DNA of 64,000 bases, from NCBI GenBank assembly GCA_944548615.1, contig OX155972.1:4854475-4918474 (forward strand), read 5' to 3'. Made by a program: the position numbers and the translations under genes. Below are positions 1 to 10,875 of this stretch, piece after piece. The stretch is from Micropterix aruncella. Its lineage: Eukaryota > Arthropoda > Insecta > Lepidoptera > Micropterigidae. Numbering within the stretch: position 1 is the stretch's first letter; every line of letters begins with the position of its first letter. Under the pieces are notes generated by a model. It was not told where the DNA came from. It was given only the letters and a program-made list of their open reading frames with translations, and made no database searches.

Positions 1-150
1 ATTTTGATCATGACATATGACCAAATAGATAATATAAAACTGTTGTCTTCCTTGGATCAGGCGCTGCCTGCCGTTAGGAATAACGCAGACTTATTATGTT
101 TAAAAAAATCTTATACATTTTCTTGAATAAATCAATAATATATATTTACA

Positions 151-248
151 TCGCTACATAATGTACCTAATCTGTTTTGAGGAAAATCGAAAGTATTAAA
201 AATTGTAGACATATCGATGACTGACCCCTGACACGATCGTAGTCTACA
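151..248 (+). repeat. Direct repeat, copy A
   Basis: About 97 bp that recurs in the same orientation at 1532-1629. The shared core runs from TCGCTACATAA through GACATATCGATGACTGACC to CGATCGTAGT. The two copies enclose the Penelope-like insertion at 445-896 and the foldback element at 910-1347. Origin is unknown: either a local duplication or two copies of a dispersed repeat. Confidence 0.7.
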
Positions 249-444
249 AGCAGCATTTGCAGGGGGTAATATGGTCACGACAATTATGTACTTTTTTTGA
301 AATTGAAACTTTTTTTTAAAGAATCACAGGAAAAGGACAATGGGCAAAAATGTATGGGCGCCGGGTCTACCTCTTCAATAACAATAAGGTATTTACCATG
401 GGAAAGATCTATTTATCTAGAATATTTATGACTACTACAACTTA

Positions 445-896
445 TAAAATCGAAGACTATCGCGGTTGTTTGACATTATAAATAGGATAGAAAACGAATT
501 TACCGCGTGAAATTTGTAGGACCCGACGTTTCGGTGACGTTGCAGCCGCCGTTGTCTAGGGTAGACTGAAGAGCTGTCAGTCCGTTGTTTTGCGGGTAGG
601 CCGCAAACCGCTGCCGCCACTGCGTAGGTTATAACGCCGAACGCCGAACGCAAAGACGTAAAACAGGATACAGTGAGTGTTGTGTGCAAGACGGATTTTA
701 AAAATTCCCGCGCTCCGAGCCCGGCCCCCCACCACCGTTATAACCTACGCAGTGGCGGCAGCGGTTTGCGGCCTACCCGCAAAACAACGGACTGACAGCT
801 CTTCAGTCTACCCTAGACAACGGCGGCTGCAACGTCACCGAAACGTCGGGTCCTACAAATTTCACGCGGTAAATTCGTTTTCTATCCTATTTATAA
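445..896. mobile_element. Penelope-like element remnant, inverted pair with 12-bp TSD
   Basis: Two copies of the same sequence lie in opposite orientation. The left arm (475-636) and right arm (736-897) are reverse complements over about 162 bp with no mismatch that I can find, separated by about 99 bp. The whole unit is bounded by TACTACAACTTA at 433-444 and again at 897-908, so it entered as a single insertion. The family is assigned by similarity to 24343-24945, where the same sequence follows a GIY-YIG-type Penelope C-terminus. The left copy runs on to a 3' terminus ending in AGTCTTCGATTTTA, while the right copy stops at CTATTTATAA. Reading frames seen on both strands here are shadows of the palindrome. 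Confidence 0.75.
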
Positions 897-909
897 TACT
901 ACAACTTAC

Positions 910-1347
910 CTCAATTATGGGCCGTTTCGGAGTTTTGAAGTTCGGAATCTTCTTAAATATGGCTAATTACAGGAAACCCCTTTGCCAATTATTTATTTAA
1001 AATATATTGTTTGCAGTGAAGATCCATAAAAGATAATATATTATGATGTAAGGTCAATGGGCCTACCATGTTGAACAGCTGACCTTAGCATATTACATAC
1101 ATAAGTCAGGAAACAAAGCGGGAGTGAAATCATGAGACACATTACAGAGTTGACAAACTCGTGCATTCTTAGGAATATATAGTTTGTACTCACACAGCGT
1201 ATGTAGTTAATCGTGCAGGTATTCTGCGACGGTTTTCGTTTAAATAAGTATTAATAATACAATGCCTGAATGTGTTAAATACCCTAAGGGATATAGGTAA
1301 TTGGCCATATTTCTTAGGATATAACTCAGAAACGGCTCATAATTGAG
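910..1347. mobile_element. Foldback MITE-like element
   Basis: Imperfect terminal inverted repeats of about 65 bp: the left begins CTCAATTATGGGCCGTTTC at 910 and the right is its reverse complement ending AATTGAG at 1347. The interior of about 300 bp is non-coding. The left end abuts the target duplication of the Penelope-like pair. No clear target duplication of its own was found. Confidence 0.55.
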
Positions 1348-1531
1348 ATCAGTCGTCATAGGAATAAATGTTCTACATACAGAGATCTTTTCATTGGTGT
1401 ATGACTTACAGTTATTGGAAAAGTGGGCCCAAAATGACCATTGTCTTTTGCCGGAAAAAAAATATGAGTAAGTCCATATTTATATGGGTAAGTCTCAAGT
1501 CATTAGACAACGTTACGCATGTATATGTATG

Positions 1532-1629
1532 TCGCTACATAAGGAATTTAATCGGTATTGAGGAAAATCGAAAGTATTAATAATTGTAGACATATCGATG
1601 ACTGACCCCTGACACGATCGTAGTCCACA
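1532..1629 (+). repeat. Direct repeat, copy B
   Basis: Second copy of the repeat at 151-248, same orientation, about 1.38 kb downstream, with a few substitutions. Confidence 0.7.
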
Positions 1630-1881
1630 CAGCGCGTGCGTGGGGTCAAATGTTTCCGATAATTACACACGAGCTAGCTCGCACGCGTGATCATGTGATG
1701 TGATACAAGAGTAAGGTATAGTATTGGCGATATCAGATTCGGTTAAAAGTGGTACGAAGGGTACAACTACATCGGGCCCCTGTCTTAGCCCCCCCCCCCC
1801 TCTCTCCCCCCAAATACTAAATCTTTACCCTTTCCGGGCTACTCAGCTAGCTCAGAACCCTGACTGGCGTTTTTTTCTTTT

Positions 1882-2241
1882 AACACGCTTTTATTAGGTC
1901 GATCTGTATGTAATTAACTATGTAATGGAATCTAAGGTAACTAATTTAACCATCTTCCAAGGATCGTAGCGTCATGAAAATTGGCAGCTGTATGTAGTTC
2001 TGATGAGAATACAATAATATGGTAATGTCGAACTGATCTGATGATGGAGTCGGAAGATAGAACATCGTATCATAGCTGTGTTTGGACTTGTTAGAAAAGT
2101 CTCGGAATGAACTTTGACCACGATTAGGTTTCAAGGTCCGACGATGAAGCCGGAAGATAGGCACTGGCATTCCATAATGGAATATCGTATCATAGCCGTG
2201 TTTGGACCGGCTTTTTTTACGTGCATTTATAAAAGCGTGTT
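1882..2241. mobile_element. Non-autonomous TIR element, copy 1
   Basis: A 360-bp unit with short terminal inverted repeats (AACACGCTTTTAT on the left, its reverse complement at 2229-2241). A second copy with the same internal order is at 34611-34990. The interior carries a repeated phrase (GATGAWGNNGGAAGATAG) and no convincing coding potential. The short minus-strand reading frame inside it is conserved only because the repeat is conserved. Confidence 0.65.
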
Positions 2242-2333
2242 TTTAGTGGTTTTTTTTTAAAACTATTAATTTATTTCTTTCAGGCTCACAATCAATCAAA
2301 CGTCAATGTTACGCGATGGATTCAGTTTAGAGG

Positions 2334-3023
2334 GGAGCCTGGTTTAGAAAGCCAATAAAAAAACATGTTTTTCATGTTTTAATTTTTAACTTAAACTTGA
2401 AATCTGATCATGAATCTTTTATATTAATTAGATTAATATTTGAACGATAAAAATATTTTTTTGTAATAGTAAAGAAAACTATTTTTGAGATATTGAATTG
2501 CAGATATTTCTACCACTGCAGAAATGATGGTATCTGTTTGCGCCGGTAATAGCAAGCGTAATATTGCCTGAAACAAAACAAAATAAACTAAGATATTAGT
2601 TTTTACACGTGTTTTTTCTAGGTGAACTAAAAAAAATAAAAGTACCTAATTATTTCTATATTTTTTCAAGGATTTAGAGAAACTACATCGATTTTCGCTC
2701 CAAAATGTTGTGTTTAACTAGTAAAAAAATATATAAAAACATTTTTTATAGTTAATATTGAAGAGAATTTAATAATCTTTTTTTTTGAACAACATAATCC
2801 GTCAAGTGGTTTTTGTTTTCATCACCGGCCCGATGCTGTAAAATATGGTTTTAAGAAAAACGCGTTCAAAGTTTTCTTCAAAGAAAAGTAGTAAGTTTTT
2901 TATACTTACAGCAATCTAAGTCTACCAGCTATTCCAGTGGTAAAAGATTCATAAATAGATTTCAACTTTAGGCTTGTTTTTTTCTATAAATAACATGTTT
3001 TTTTGGCTGTCTAAACCAAGTCC
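2334..3023. mobile_element. Candidate TIR element, about 690 bp
   Basis: The left end (from 2334: GGAGCCTGGTTTAGAAAGCC) and right end (to 3023) are inverted repeats of about 32 bp with a few mismatches, both running into AACATGTTTTT. The interior is AT-rich and non-coding. No target duplication was established. Confidence 0.4.
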
Positions 3024-4200
3024 CCAGGCCAACTGGAGTGTGCTTATACAGAGGCTGTCAGGCTCCTAAAGTAGGTAAATACTTGTTTTTTTTTAAATTA
3101 AATTTCTCAATAACATTACTTATTTAAAATATACCAGACAAAATATATAGCGGTTTATATAAGCGGTTTTAATATATCGGTTTTATATAAATTTGTACAA
3201 ATATATTTTTTATATATTAAAAAAAACAATGTGATAATATAGCGGTCGTATCACATAGTAAGGCGGTTAAGTTGATATTAAACACCGTCTAGACCTAGAG
3301 CCTTTTTTGTATTCCATTTTTTTTGTAATGAATTTTAACTTTCATGTTTATGTTTTATATTACATCACAACGGATTGACCATACATGTAATGTTTATTTG
3401 TTTATAAAATAAATGGAATAAATAAATGATCTCAGAAAACGAATTCTTCTGAAATGATAGATAGTTACAAAAAATATAAAAGCATCATTATGTAATTTTA
3501 ATAAAATTGTATGTCGATTTTATTTCAATAATATGTAAAATATAAGATCACTCTCATTAAGGTATATAGTTACACGTAGGTATACCTATAAATGGTTGGA
3601 CAAATAAAATGCTTCGTGTTCCTATCAATTAAAAATATATGCAGTATAGGAATCTTTCTCAAAAATCAAAAGAATAAAAGAAACACTACTAGATTCGTTC
3701 TATGTAATGCCAAGTGTGATAGAAAAAAAGGCTCGGACGCGTAATATCTCAAGACAAAAAAAAACAAACTTACATACAAAAAAAAACTTCGTTTTTAATA
3801 TTGCTTAAAAAACTAAACCTACCGCCATATAGGTGTATATGTATTATTTTTATAAAAATAACCTAACCTACCGAAATGTATGGGTTGACGGTTCTTTGAA
3901 TACCTACATGTCGCTTATTTATTGAGACCGAATAAATATTATTGCAGATTCGGAATCAGCGCATGGTGAATATAGTCAGTGACATTAAAAAATTAACAAT
4001 CTAGATCAGGTTTATATAATGCAGTAATACCAAAACGTTTTTAGTTTATTTTAAACACAAATAACATAGCTTAATATATCCCTGTGTACTATTAAATACT
4101 TTTAGTAAAACAATATAATCTTATCTTTCAAAACGCAGAAAAAATGTCTCGTATCAATTAATGTAGATATTTTTCCAAACGTGTGATAATTCTCTTTTAC
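3024..4200. other. AT-rich stretch with nothing recognised
   Basis: Very AT-rich, with short runs such as GCGGTTTTAATATATC repeated near 3150. No gene, RNA or bounded transposon is supported. Confidence 0.5.
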
Positions 4201-4237
4201 GTGTGGTTATTTGATTTTCTTCCATAGCGATATGATT

Positions 4238-4590
4238 GATTGATACTTGACACTAATGGAATGGTTTTTAGAAATGCCGCAATACCACGTACAAGGAGAT
4301 ATTATAAAGCGTCCACAAACTTTTCAAGAGACAAATCAACTACCGCTAATGCTTGGGACTGGAAACGTACAGGATCAGACTTAAACACTTCAATATTGAT
4401 TCATTGGAAAACGGCCGTACCACGGCGGATATAGTGCTATTACATAAAATGATCTACAACAACGTGGACAACCCGTATTTTACAGAGAAACTTTCATTTT
4501 ACGCACCGCTCTCTCGTACGTTCCAAGCCCCGGCAGTCTGTACTAGATATTCCCAAAATTCCATCACAACATACAATAATCGATTCTAGA
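4238..4590 (+). pseudogene. Non-LTR retrotransposon RT C-terminal fragment
   Basis: The frame from about 4347 reads LGLETYRIRLKHFNIDSLEN, then TADIVLLHKMIYNNVDNPYF, the usual tail after the reverse transcriptase domain of CR1/Jockey-like LINEs (conserved LxxRR..DL.LLYKILNG..D context). The preceding part lies in another frame, so the fragment is frameshifted. No intact LINE ORF surrounds it. The clade is not certain. Confidence 0.5.
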
Positions 4591-4599
4591 ATTCGACAT

Positions 4600-5163
4600 A
4601 AAGGAGAATAAAATTTAAGGAGAGGAGACATAAACTTAAACGATAACGCGGCAGACATTTAAAATTGGATATTTATGTTTTAGACGACTATTAGGTTTTT
4701 GTTTTATTTTAAGCAGTTGGTTATCAAATGCAAAAATATTTTTTCAAATACGCTGGTTGTTCCAGATATTAACGCGTTAAAACATAAGAAAACTCCTCGG
4801 CTTTATTATTCGTATAGTTATAGTTATAGATTATAATTATATAATCATATTAAATATACATATAGTATTACATTAATTAATTTATTTATAGCAGATTAAT
4901 TAATATTATCATGCAATTATTAATAATGTAATTATAATAATATTATAATATATAATATATTAATACTTTATTTTATTTCTATTTTTGTTAAAAACATAGG
5001 TACCTACAGCATAAAAAATAACATATAAAGCATAATATATAACAGTAGTAAAGCCAATGATGTTTTAAATTATTTGCTATATAAGGATTACAAAATATGC
5101 TAAACAATACAATACAAAGAAAACCAAAAAGAATTTAAAACTAACAGTTAAAATCGCTATGTG
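4600..5163. other. AT-rich stretch with nothing recognised
   Basis: Mostly A/T with many short TAAT/ATTA palindromes around 4850-4960. No gene is supported. Confidence 0.5.
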
Positions 5164-5217
5164 GGAGTGTATGGGTGTTGGTGTGTGTTTGTGTGATGGA
5201 GAGCGTGTATGTGTGCG

Positions 5218-5248
<31 letters not shown>

Positions 5249-5303
5249 TTGTATGTGTGTGTGTGCGTGTATGTATGTGTGTGTGGGTGTGTGTATCTGT
5301 AAT
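5164..5303 (+). repeat. (TG)n-rich microsatellite
   Basis: Interrupted TG repeat with TATG/TGCG variants. It makes low-complexity His/Thr or Cys/Val reading frames on either strand that should not be read as genes. Confidence 0.95.
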
Positions 5304-5339
5304 GCGAATGTGCTTGTGAGTGCTTGTACATATGTGCAT

Positions 5340-6299
5340 GCTAATTCAATCCGATCTGATAATCAGCTTTTCACGTACCTTCTTAACAAAGGATCGACGC
5401 TCAATATCGCAACAAAGGTCGAAGGTAATAAAGGTCGAAGGTCAATATCGCAATATTACAATACATGTCATTATAATAATATAATTTAATTAAAATTGTA
5501 ATTAATATATTAATAATTATTATTAAATAAGCAATTAATAACAAATATGCAATTATTAATTAACAATAACAATTTTTAACAAATATGCTATATCATAAAC
5601 CGTACCCCACATTGGTGTGGGTTAGGGAGGTCATGATCATGCATACGATTGTGTGAGCAGTCAAAAAATAGTAAATAAATAAAAATCATCGTTTTTTGCA
5701 TTTGAAGATCTTTCGAGTAAAATCTGTATATTTTGTTGCGGAATTTTGACTCTGGCGAAATTTTAAGTTGTATTCTGCGACGATATTGGTAGAATTCCCT
5801 TACTTCTACAACAAAAGTCGACAGTGGAAAAGTTTCGTAACGCGCAAGATCCCCGAGTCTCCGACCCCTACCGATTTTATGGAAACATTCCGCAAGGGGT
5901 GAACGACATCCCCTTTTTTGCCGGCAAGAATACAAAAGAAAGATCGTTGAGGAACCCTATTTATTTCATCTGTGACTATTATTATAGTAGGTACGAAACC
6001 CTCTGCTGGCGAGTCAATCTTTACGATTTTAGCATTTTTTCGTGTCATTTAGGTACCTGAGAAAATAACCCTTTTAAGGGCTTGGCATTACCAGTTCAAA
6101 TTACTGTTATTATTATAGTTTTACAGTTTTAAAGATTTTAAATTTAAAGATGCGAGGAAAATTTCCAATTACCTACTTGGATAATGGAAATATTTTATAG
6201 ATCATTTAATGGTTTTTTAATCATACACCTTTTGACTGTTTTTTTTCGGACTATTTTAAATTAATTTTACACTTAGATTACTTTTATGTTGATTATTTC
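5340..6299. other. Intergenic stretch, nothing firm
   Basis: A less AT-rich island at about 5590-6060 has overlapping reading frames on both strands of 78-115 codons. None matches a family I recognise, and none has a promoter or splice context. Possibly an old mobile-element remnant. Confidence 0.35.
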
Positions 6300-6302
6300 T
6301 TA

Positions 6303-6615
6303 GGGGCTCTCTAGACGATCAAGTATGCTTGACAAGCATCGCATCGCGGGTTGGGATCATAAACCGCAGGAAATATGCATTTTTTTTTAATATTTACTAA
6401 AAACGCCTAATTTTGTAGATTATACCAGAGCGTAACATTAATTAGACGTAATTGATTGATTAATGACGTGACTCCCTAGTATAAACTACAAAATTAGACA
6501 TTTTTGGTAAATATCAACAAAAAAATATTTGCATATTACCAACCAGCGGTTTACGATCCCTTCCCAACACGCGACGCAATGCTGGTCAAGTATGCTTGAT
6601 CGTATAGAGAGCCCT
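6303..6615. mobile_element. Harbinger-type MITE, copy 1, TTA target duplication
   Basis: A 313-bp element with long terminal inverted repeats of about 70 bp: the left starts GGGGCTCTCTAGACGATCAA and the right ends with the inverse (GATCGTATAGAGAGCCC). It is flanked by TTA at 6300-6302 and 6616-6618. A 3-bp TTA duplication is typical of the PIF/Harbinger superfamily. A second copy is at 54169-54475. Non-coding. Confidence 0.7.
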
Positions 6616-6619
6616 TTAG

Positions 6620-8200
6620 ACTCCTAAAATGTTATTATGATTGAATTTGATTGGCTATGTTAACCTGTTTTCTGTTATTATAATATAATAAGTAATAAGC
6701 ACAAAGAGTGATCTGTGTATATAATAAACACGTAATTGAAATTGTACGCCATGTGGGCAAACTGTATCGATCCATTTTGTACCAGAACCTTTGTTCATAC
6801 ATTTATACAATTATATGTATAATAAAGATGCAGTAAACATACAGTTATACAATAACGATCTATCTTTCTATCTATCATTTTTTTATTAAACGGAGTTTGG
6901 AGACGACCTTTGAGTTACATAAAACACTTTTTATGCGCGATTTGCAGTGGCAATTTAAATCACTTTTTTTCTAGAAGCAAATTTTAGTTTCTTGAGAATC
7001 TAAACGAAAGTCGCCATCGTTCAAGATACTTGCGCGAAAAATCATTCTTAGATTGCCAGGATGCAATTGGATAAAGATGGACAACTAAAAAGGAGCGCCA
7101 TTTTGAAAAATGGCAGTTATACAAAAATCAATAAAACAACTTTTTTTAACGGCTTTTAATTTTTATAATTCATTAAATTTGTTTATTCTATGATTTACAT
7201 ATTATTAGTAATACTATTTTATTATGATTGTGATTATTTAAAAACTATCATGTTTTTGATTACTCTTCTTATGTTTTAGTTAGATGATATTTTATTTGAT
7301 GTTAAATTAAACTGTCATTCAAAATGTCACCACCGCTTCCGGTCAATCAAGCGTCCTCGCAAAATTATTTACTAATAATTAATTACATTCACCTTATTCC
7401 ACGGCGAATTTTCATCAAAACATTCCGCGCGGCCGCGACAGCCGGTTGACCCATTTCGGAATAATATTTTTTAAAACAGAAAAACAATCAACGCTGGAAA
7501 ATAACGATAATACAAGGAAGCGAAAAACACGGCAAATTACACAAGATTGGCAAATTCCCAACATCAAGTTGCGACACGTTTCGTTTTCGGTCCAAAATTC
7601 CATCCATGGACCAGCCGTCACGAGCGAGGACTAGGGAGATATAAACATTAAAAAACAATCGTACGTAGACACGCTGGGGTCAACGACCAATGACGACACA
7701 TTTTACAAAATAGACGTCGATTACATATTTTCATATATTTTTGGCCTGCCATCAGGCATTTGTGTCGACTCGATTTCTTTTACGTACAACAAGGTCGTAC
7801 ATACAACAACTAACTAATTTTAATAAAAAAACTTTTCTTCATGCTTATTTGGTTTTGTTTAAATGTGTGGGAATCACCCAGTTGTCTCGTGCTTACCCTT
7901 AAAAAACAAGTCCATTTTTGTGTCCGAAATGAAATGTTCAAGGTGATATACAAAATCTGCCTAACAAGGCGGAAGCCCGTACTAAGGCAGACTCGACTAT
8001 GTCAGTTGTAAATTGTGAATTGTGCGCGAGTTGCGAAAATAATATAACTAAGAAAAGCATACGTTTAAATTTTGTTTCTCTCCTTTTCGTCATTCTTAAT
8101 TATTAAAGAAAATAATCTTTAAAACATTTGACATCTTCAAAATAGTGTAATATCCCTCCCTGATTCTATCTAACAGATATCGACTTATATGCATTGTTGT
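6620..8200. other. AT-rich intergenic stretch
   Basis: No gene family recognised. A slightly GC-richer patch at 7320-7640 has short overlapping reading frames on both strands without further support. Confidence 0.4.
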
Positions 8201-8214
8201 TCAATATGTACGTC

Positions 8215-8385
8215 CAGATCTGCCGCAAGGCGTTTTTTGACAGAATATGTTTGACGTTTCCAGATTTGCCCCTTCTAGTTAGGCCATATCTAATTCCACA
8301 GCGTCTATATTTACCGCATCCAGATTTGCCGCGTAGAAATTCTCAAAGACCAGATTTGCCGCTGCCAAATTTGCCACACCTTGGG
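8215..8385 (+). repeat. Degenerate CAGATTTGCCGC repeat cluster
   Basis: At least four spaced copies of CAGATTTGCC(G/C)C or CCAAATTTGCC occur within 170 bp. The same motif occurs inverted at 10350-10412 (CGGCAAATCTG) and in variant form near 45600-45660. The proline-rich reading frame here is produced by the motif. Confidence 0.5.
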
Positions 8386-8399
8386 AATAGTTAAGCCAA

Positions 8400-10340
8400 G
8401 GTTACATGAAAATATTGTTGTTAAAAGGTACAGCTAAATAATATCTCTTTAATTTCGATCCATCCATTCATACATTACAGTAATTTTCTCAGTTTAATAA
8501 AAAGAAATATAACAAACTAAAAATAATTAAAATCGCAACGAAATCTTACCTGATAGTCATTAAAATATTCATTACTTTTTTACACTCGTATAGCAATAGC
8601 TGTATCTTTTTTTAAATCGCTGCCAACCCGCAAATAAGATACTACTATAGCGTCCTCGATATCGCAATGGATTTACTCATTTTCTTTTAGTAGGTATTTT
8701 ACTACCCTAATAGTATGACAATGTTACATTAAAAATAATAATAGTTCTAATTTCAAACTATGAGAGAGTTTCTTATATTTTTTATGCAATTATCTATTTA
8801 TTAATTCCCGTAGTGCAACTGTATGCATGTCCATCTCTGTAACATAGTAATTTAATTCGTAATTTTTTGTGTCTTACAAACGTTCAAATTATTTTTAATT
8901 TGTTTATTCATTGTCAAATTTAAAGTAGTTGTAACTTACAATAGTCAAAACGTTACTGGTCAGCCGCCTGTTCTAAGGTAGACAAATTATTTAACCATTA
9001 TCATTTTGAGAAATGCATTAAACATTATCGTACCTAATTGTATTAAACATGACTTTAATTACCTCCATTAAATCGAAACAAAATGTCATAAAATATATCA
9101 ATAAACTATTGTAGGTAATTTAAATTACAATAAAAGTTGAAAACAATATCAATATTTGTCCAAACACACTTAATAAAATTAGATTATTTTATTGTAAATT
9201 ATAATAAAATTACCATTGATTTTTTTTAAATACTTCAGAATATAATCAACGTGATGAATGATAACCAAAAAATATATAATGGGAAAAGATACACACGGGG
9301 ACAATATCTATAGTCATTATATTACCCCAGTTTATTTCGAATTATATTTGTTTAAAATAATTAGTTTTTGTTATACCTACTTATGTTTTCATTTTAAATA
9401 TTATTTATTAAGATTTTAATTGTCTGCAGTCATACAATTTAGAAGATATGCGAGTAAATTATTTCTAAATCTGTATGAAATTTTTGTATGTTTAATGTTC
9501 AGTGATAGGCTGTTGTGCAATTAGAGGCAAGATAAAATTAGCTGGAATAGCCAAAAGCTGCTCTCCTGAGAGGTATTTCAAAACTAGTTTCAGTCGATCT
9601 TCTCGTCACACGAGTTTGTTGGCTTTTTTGTCCTATAAAGTAACCAGTTACTTATGTTTATTTGTGATTGTTAATATAACCTCAAATCGATGAAAGAATT
9701 TCGCCATTTGACATTTCTAAAATATCTGACCGAATTGCATTGTGAAAACAATTAACAATTGTATTGTGGCAACACCAAATCTTCTTTGACATTTCAATGT
9801 TGCGACAAATCTGCCCCGATTCCGAAGTGACGATACGATATACAATTGTCGTCACTCGACGGTATTTGAGATTCTGGAAGCGATTTGACAGTTCTTCAAT
9901 CGTCAAAAGTAACGTTAGGATAGACGACAGCACATGAGGTATCGTCTACATGTCGTAGCTCTAGAAGATAGCTAAGAAATGGCAGTAAAATCCCCATTCA
10001 GCAATAATTACAGACTATTCCCACCCAAGACGATTGAAATTTGAGTTTAACTCCGAGAAATAAGGATATTCGATTAAATATAGGAAGCAATCCGAATTGC
10101 CTTTAGCTCAAAGCACTAAGCATGTTCAAAGCCCGGTCCGAATTGAGCATACGCCGCTCACTGCTAAACGGCCGATCCCGGTCAATCAGAGCACGATATC
10201 GGGGTGGGAATCAAATGGGAAGTATCAAGCTCCGAGGTTAGTTGACGATTCTGAAACAGAATCAGTCAAGTCGTTGGATCGAAGACGATATCGAATTCAA
10301 TGCCGTGTCGCGTTGACGTATTGTATCGCAACTGTAGAAT
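8400..10340. other. Region upstream of Gadd45, nothing recognised
   Basis: AT-rich to about 9690, then more balanced composition. Short reading frames at 9682-9933 (-) and 10097-10357 (+) match no family I know. Could contain distal regulatory DNA for the Gadd45 homologue, but no specific element is visible. Confidence 0.35.
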
Positions 10341-10349
10341 CATGGGGTT

Positions 10350-10412
10350 GCATGTAGGCCGCGACAAATCTGGACGCAATTGGTTGCGGCAAATTTGGAT
10401 GCGGCAAATCTG
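10350..10412 (-). repeat. Inverted copies of the CGGCAAATCTG motif
   Basis: Three spaced copies (GACAAATCTGGACGC, CGGCAAATTTGGATG, CGGCAAATCTGTAAAC), opposite in orientation to the cluster at 8215-8385. Confidence 0.5.
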
Positions 10413-10543
10413 TAAACACCCCTACTAATTCAGTAATCGGTAAAGGACAGAATTTTATCGCATAGGTTACCTCTCTAGTAGACTGGTCGGAATTCCCAAG
10501 GCGCAAAAAACCAGGCGGCGATACGTGCGTGTCCGCTCGCATC

Positions 10544-10578
10544 TATAAATACCCCCTCCACATTGAATTTTCATTCTT
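10544..10578 (+). promoter_or_regulatory. Gadd45 core promoter (TATA box plus initiator)
   Basis: TATAAAT at 10544-10550 is followed by TCATTC at 10571-10576, which fits the arthropod initiator consensus. Its A (10573) lies 29 bases after the first T of the TATA box, the normal spacing. This predicts transcription starting at about 10573 and a 5' UTR of about 300 nt. Confidence 0.65.
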
Positions 10579-10875
10579 TCTGCAACCGGCTACAAACGGG
10601 AGAGTACGGTCATTTTTCACTGTATTTTCGGCTCTGTTTCTGTTGACGTTTTTCGTTTGAATCGTTGCGTGTATAGTTTACTAGTGGATTGTGAAATAAA
10701 AACGTTTCGTTGTGAAAAAGTGCATTCGGAGACGGGAATCTTGGATTCGAACCGTTGCTCGTCTATGGGATTGAGTTCGCAATACCGCTGCTTCGACTTC
10801 AGATACACGGATCCGGCGAACCCCAAGTTTTTCGAAGTGAATGTTTGTGAAAGTGACACTGAAAACAAAACCAAA

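Noticed and set aside
5077..5489. Reading frames of 60-104 codons across the TG tract
   Set aside because: Low-complexity translation of a microsatellite (His/Thr or Cys/Val runs) on both strands; no gene.
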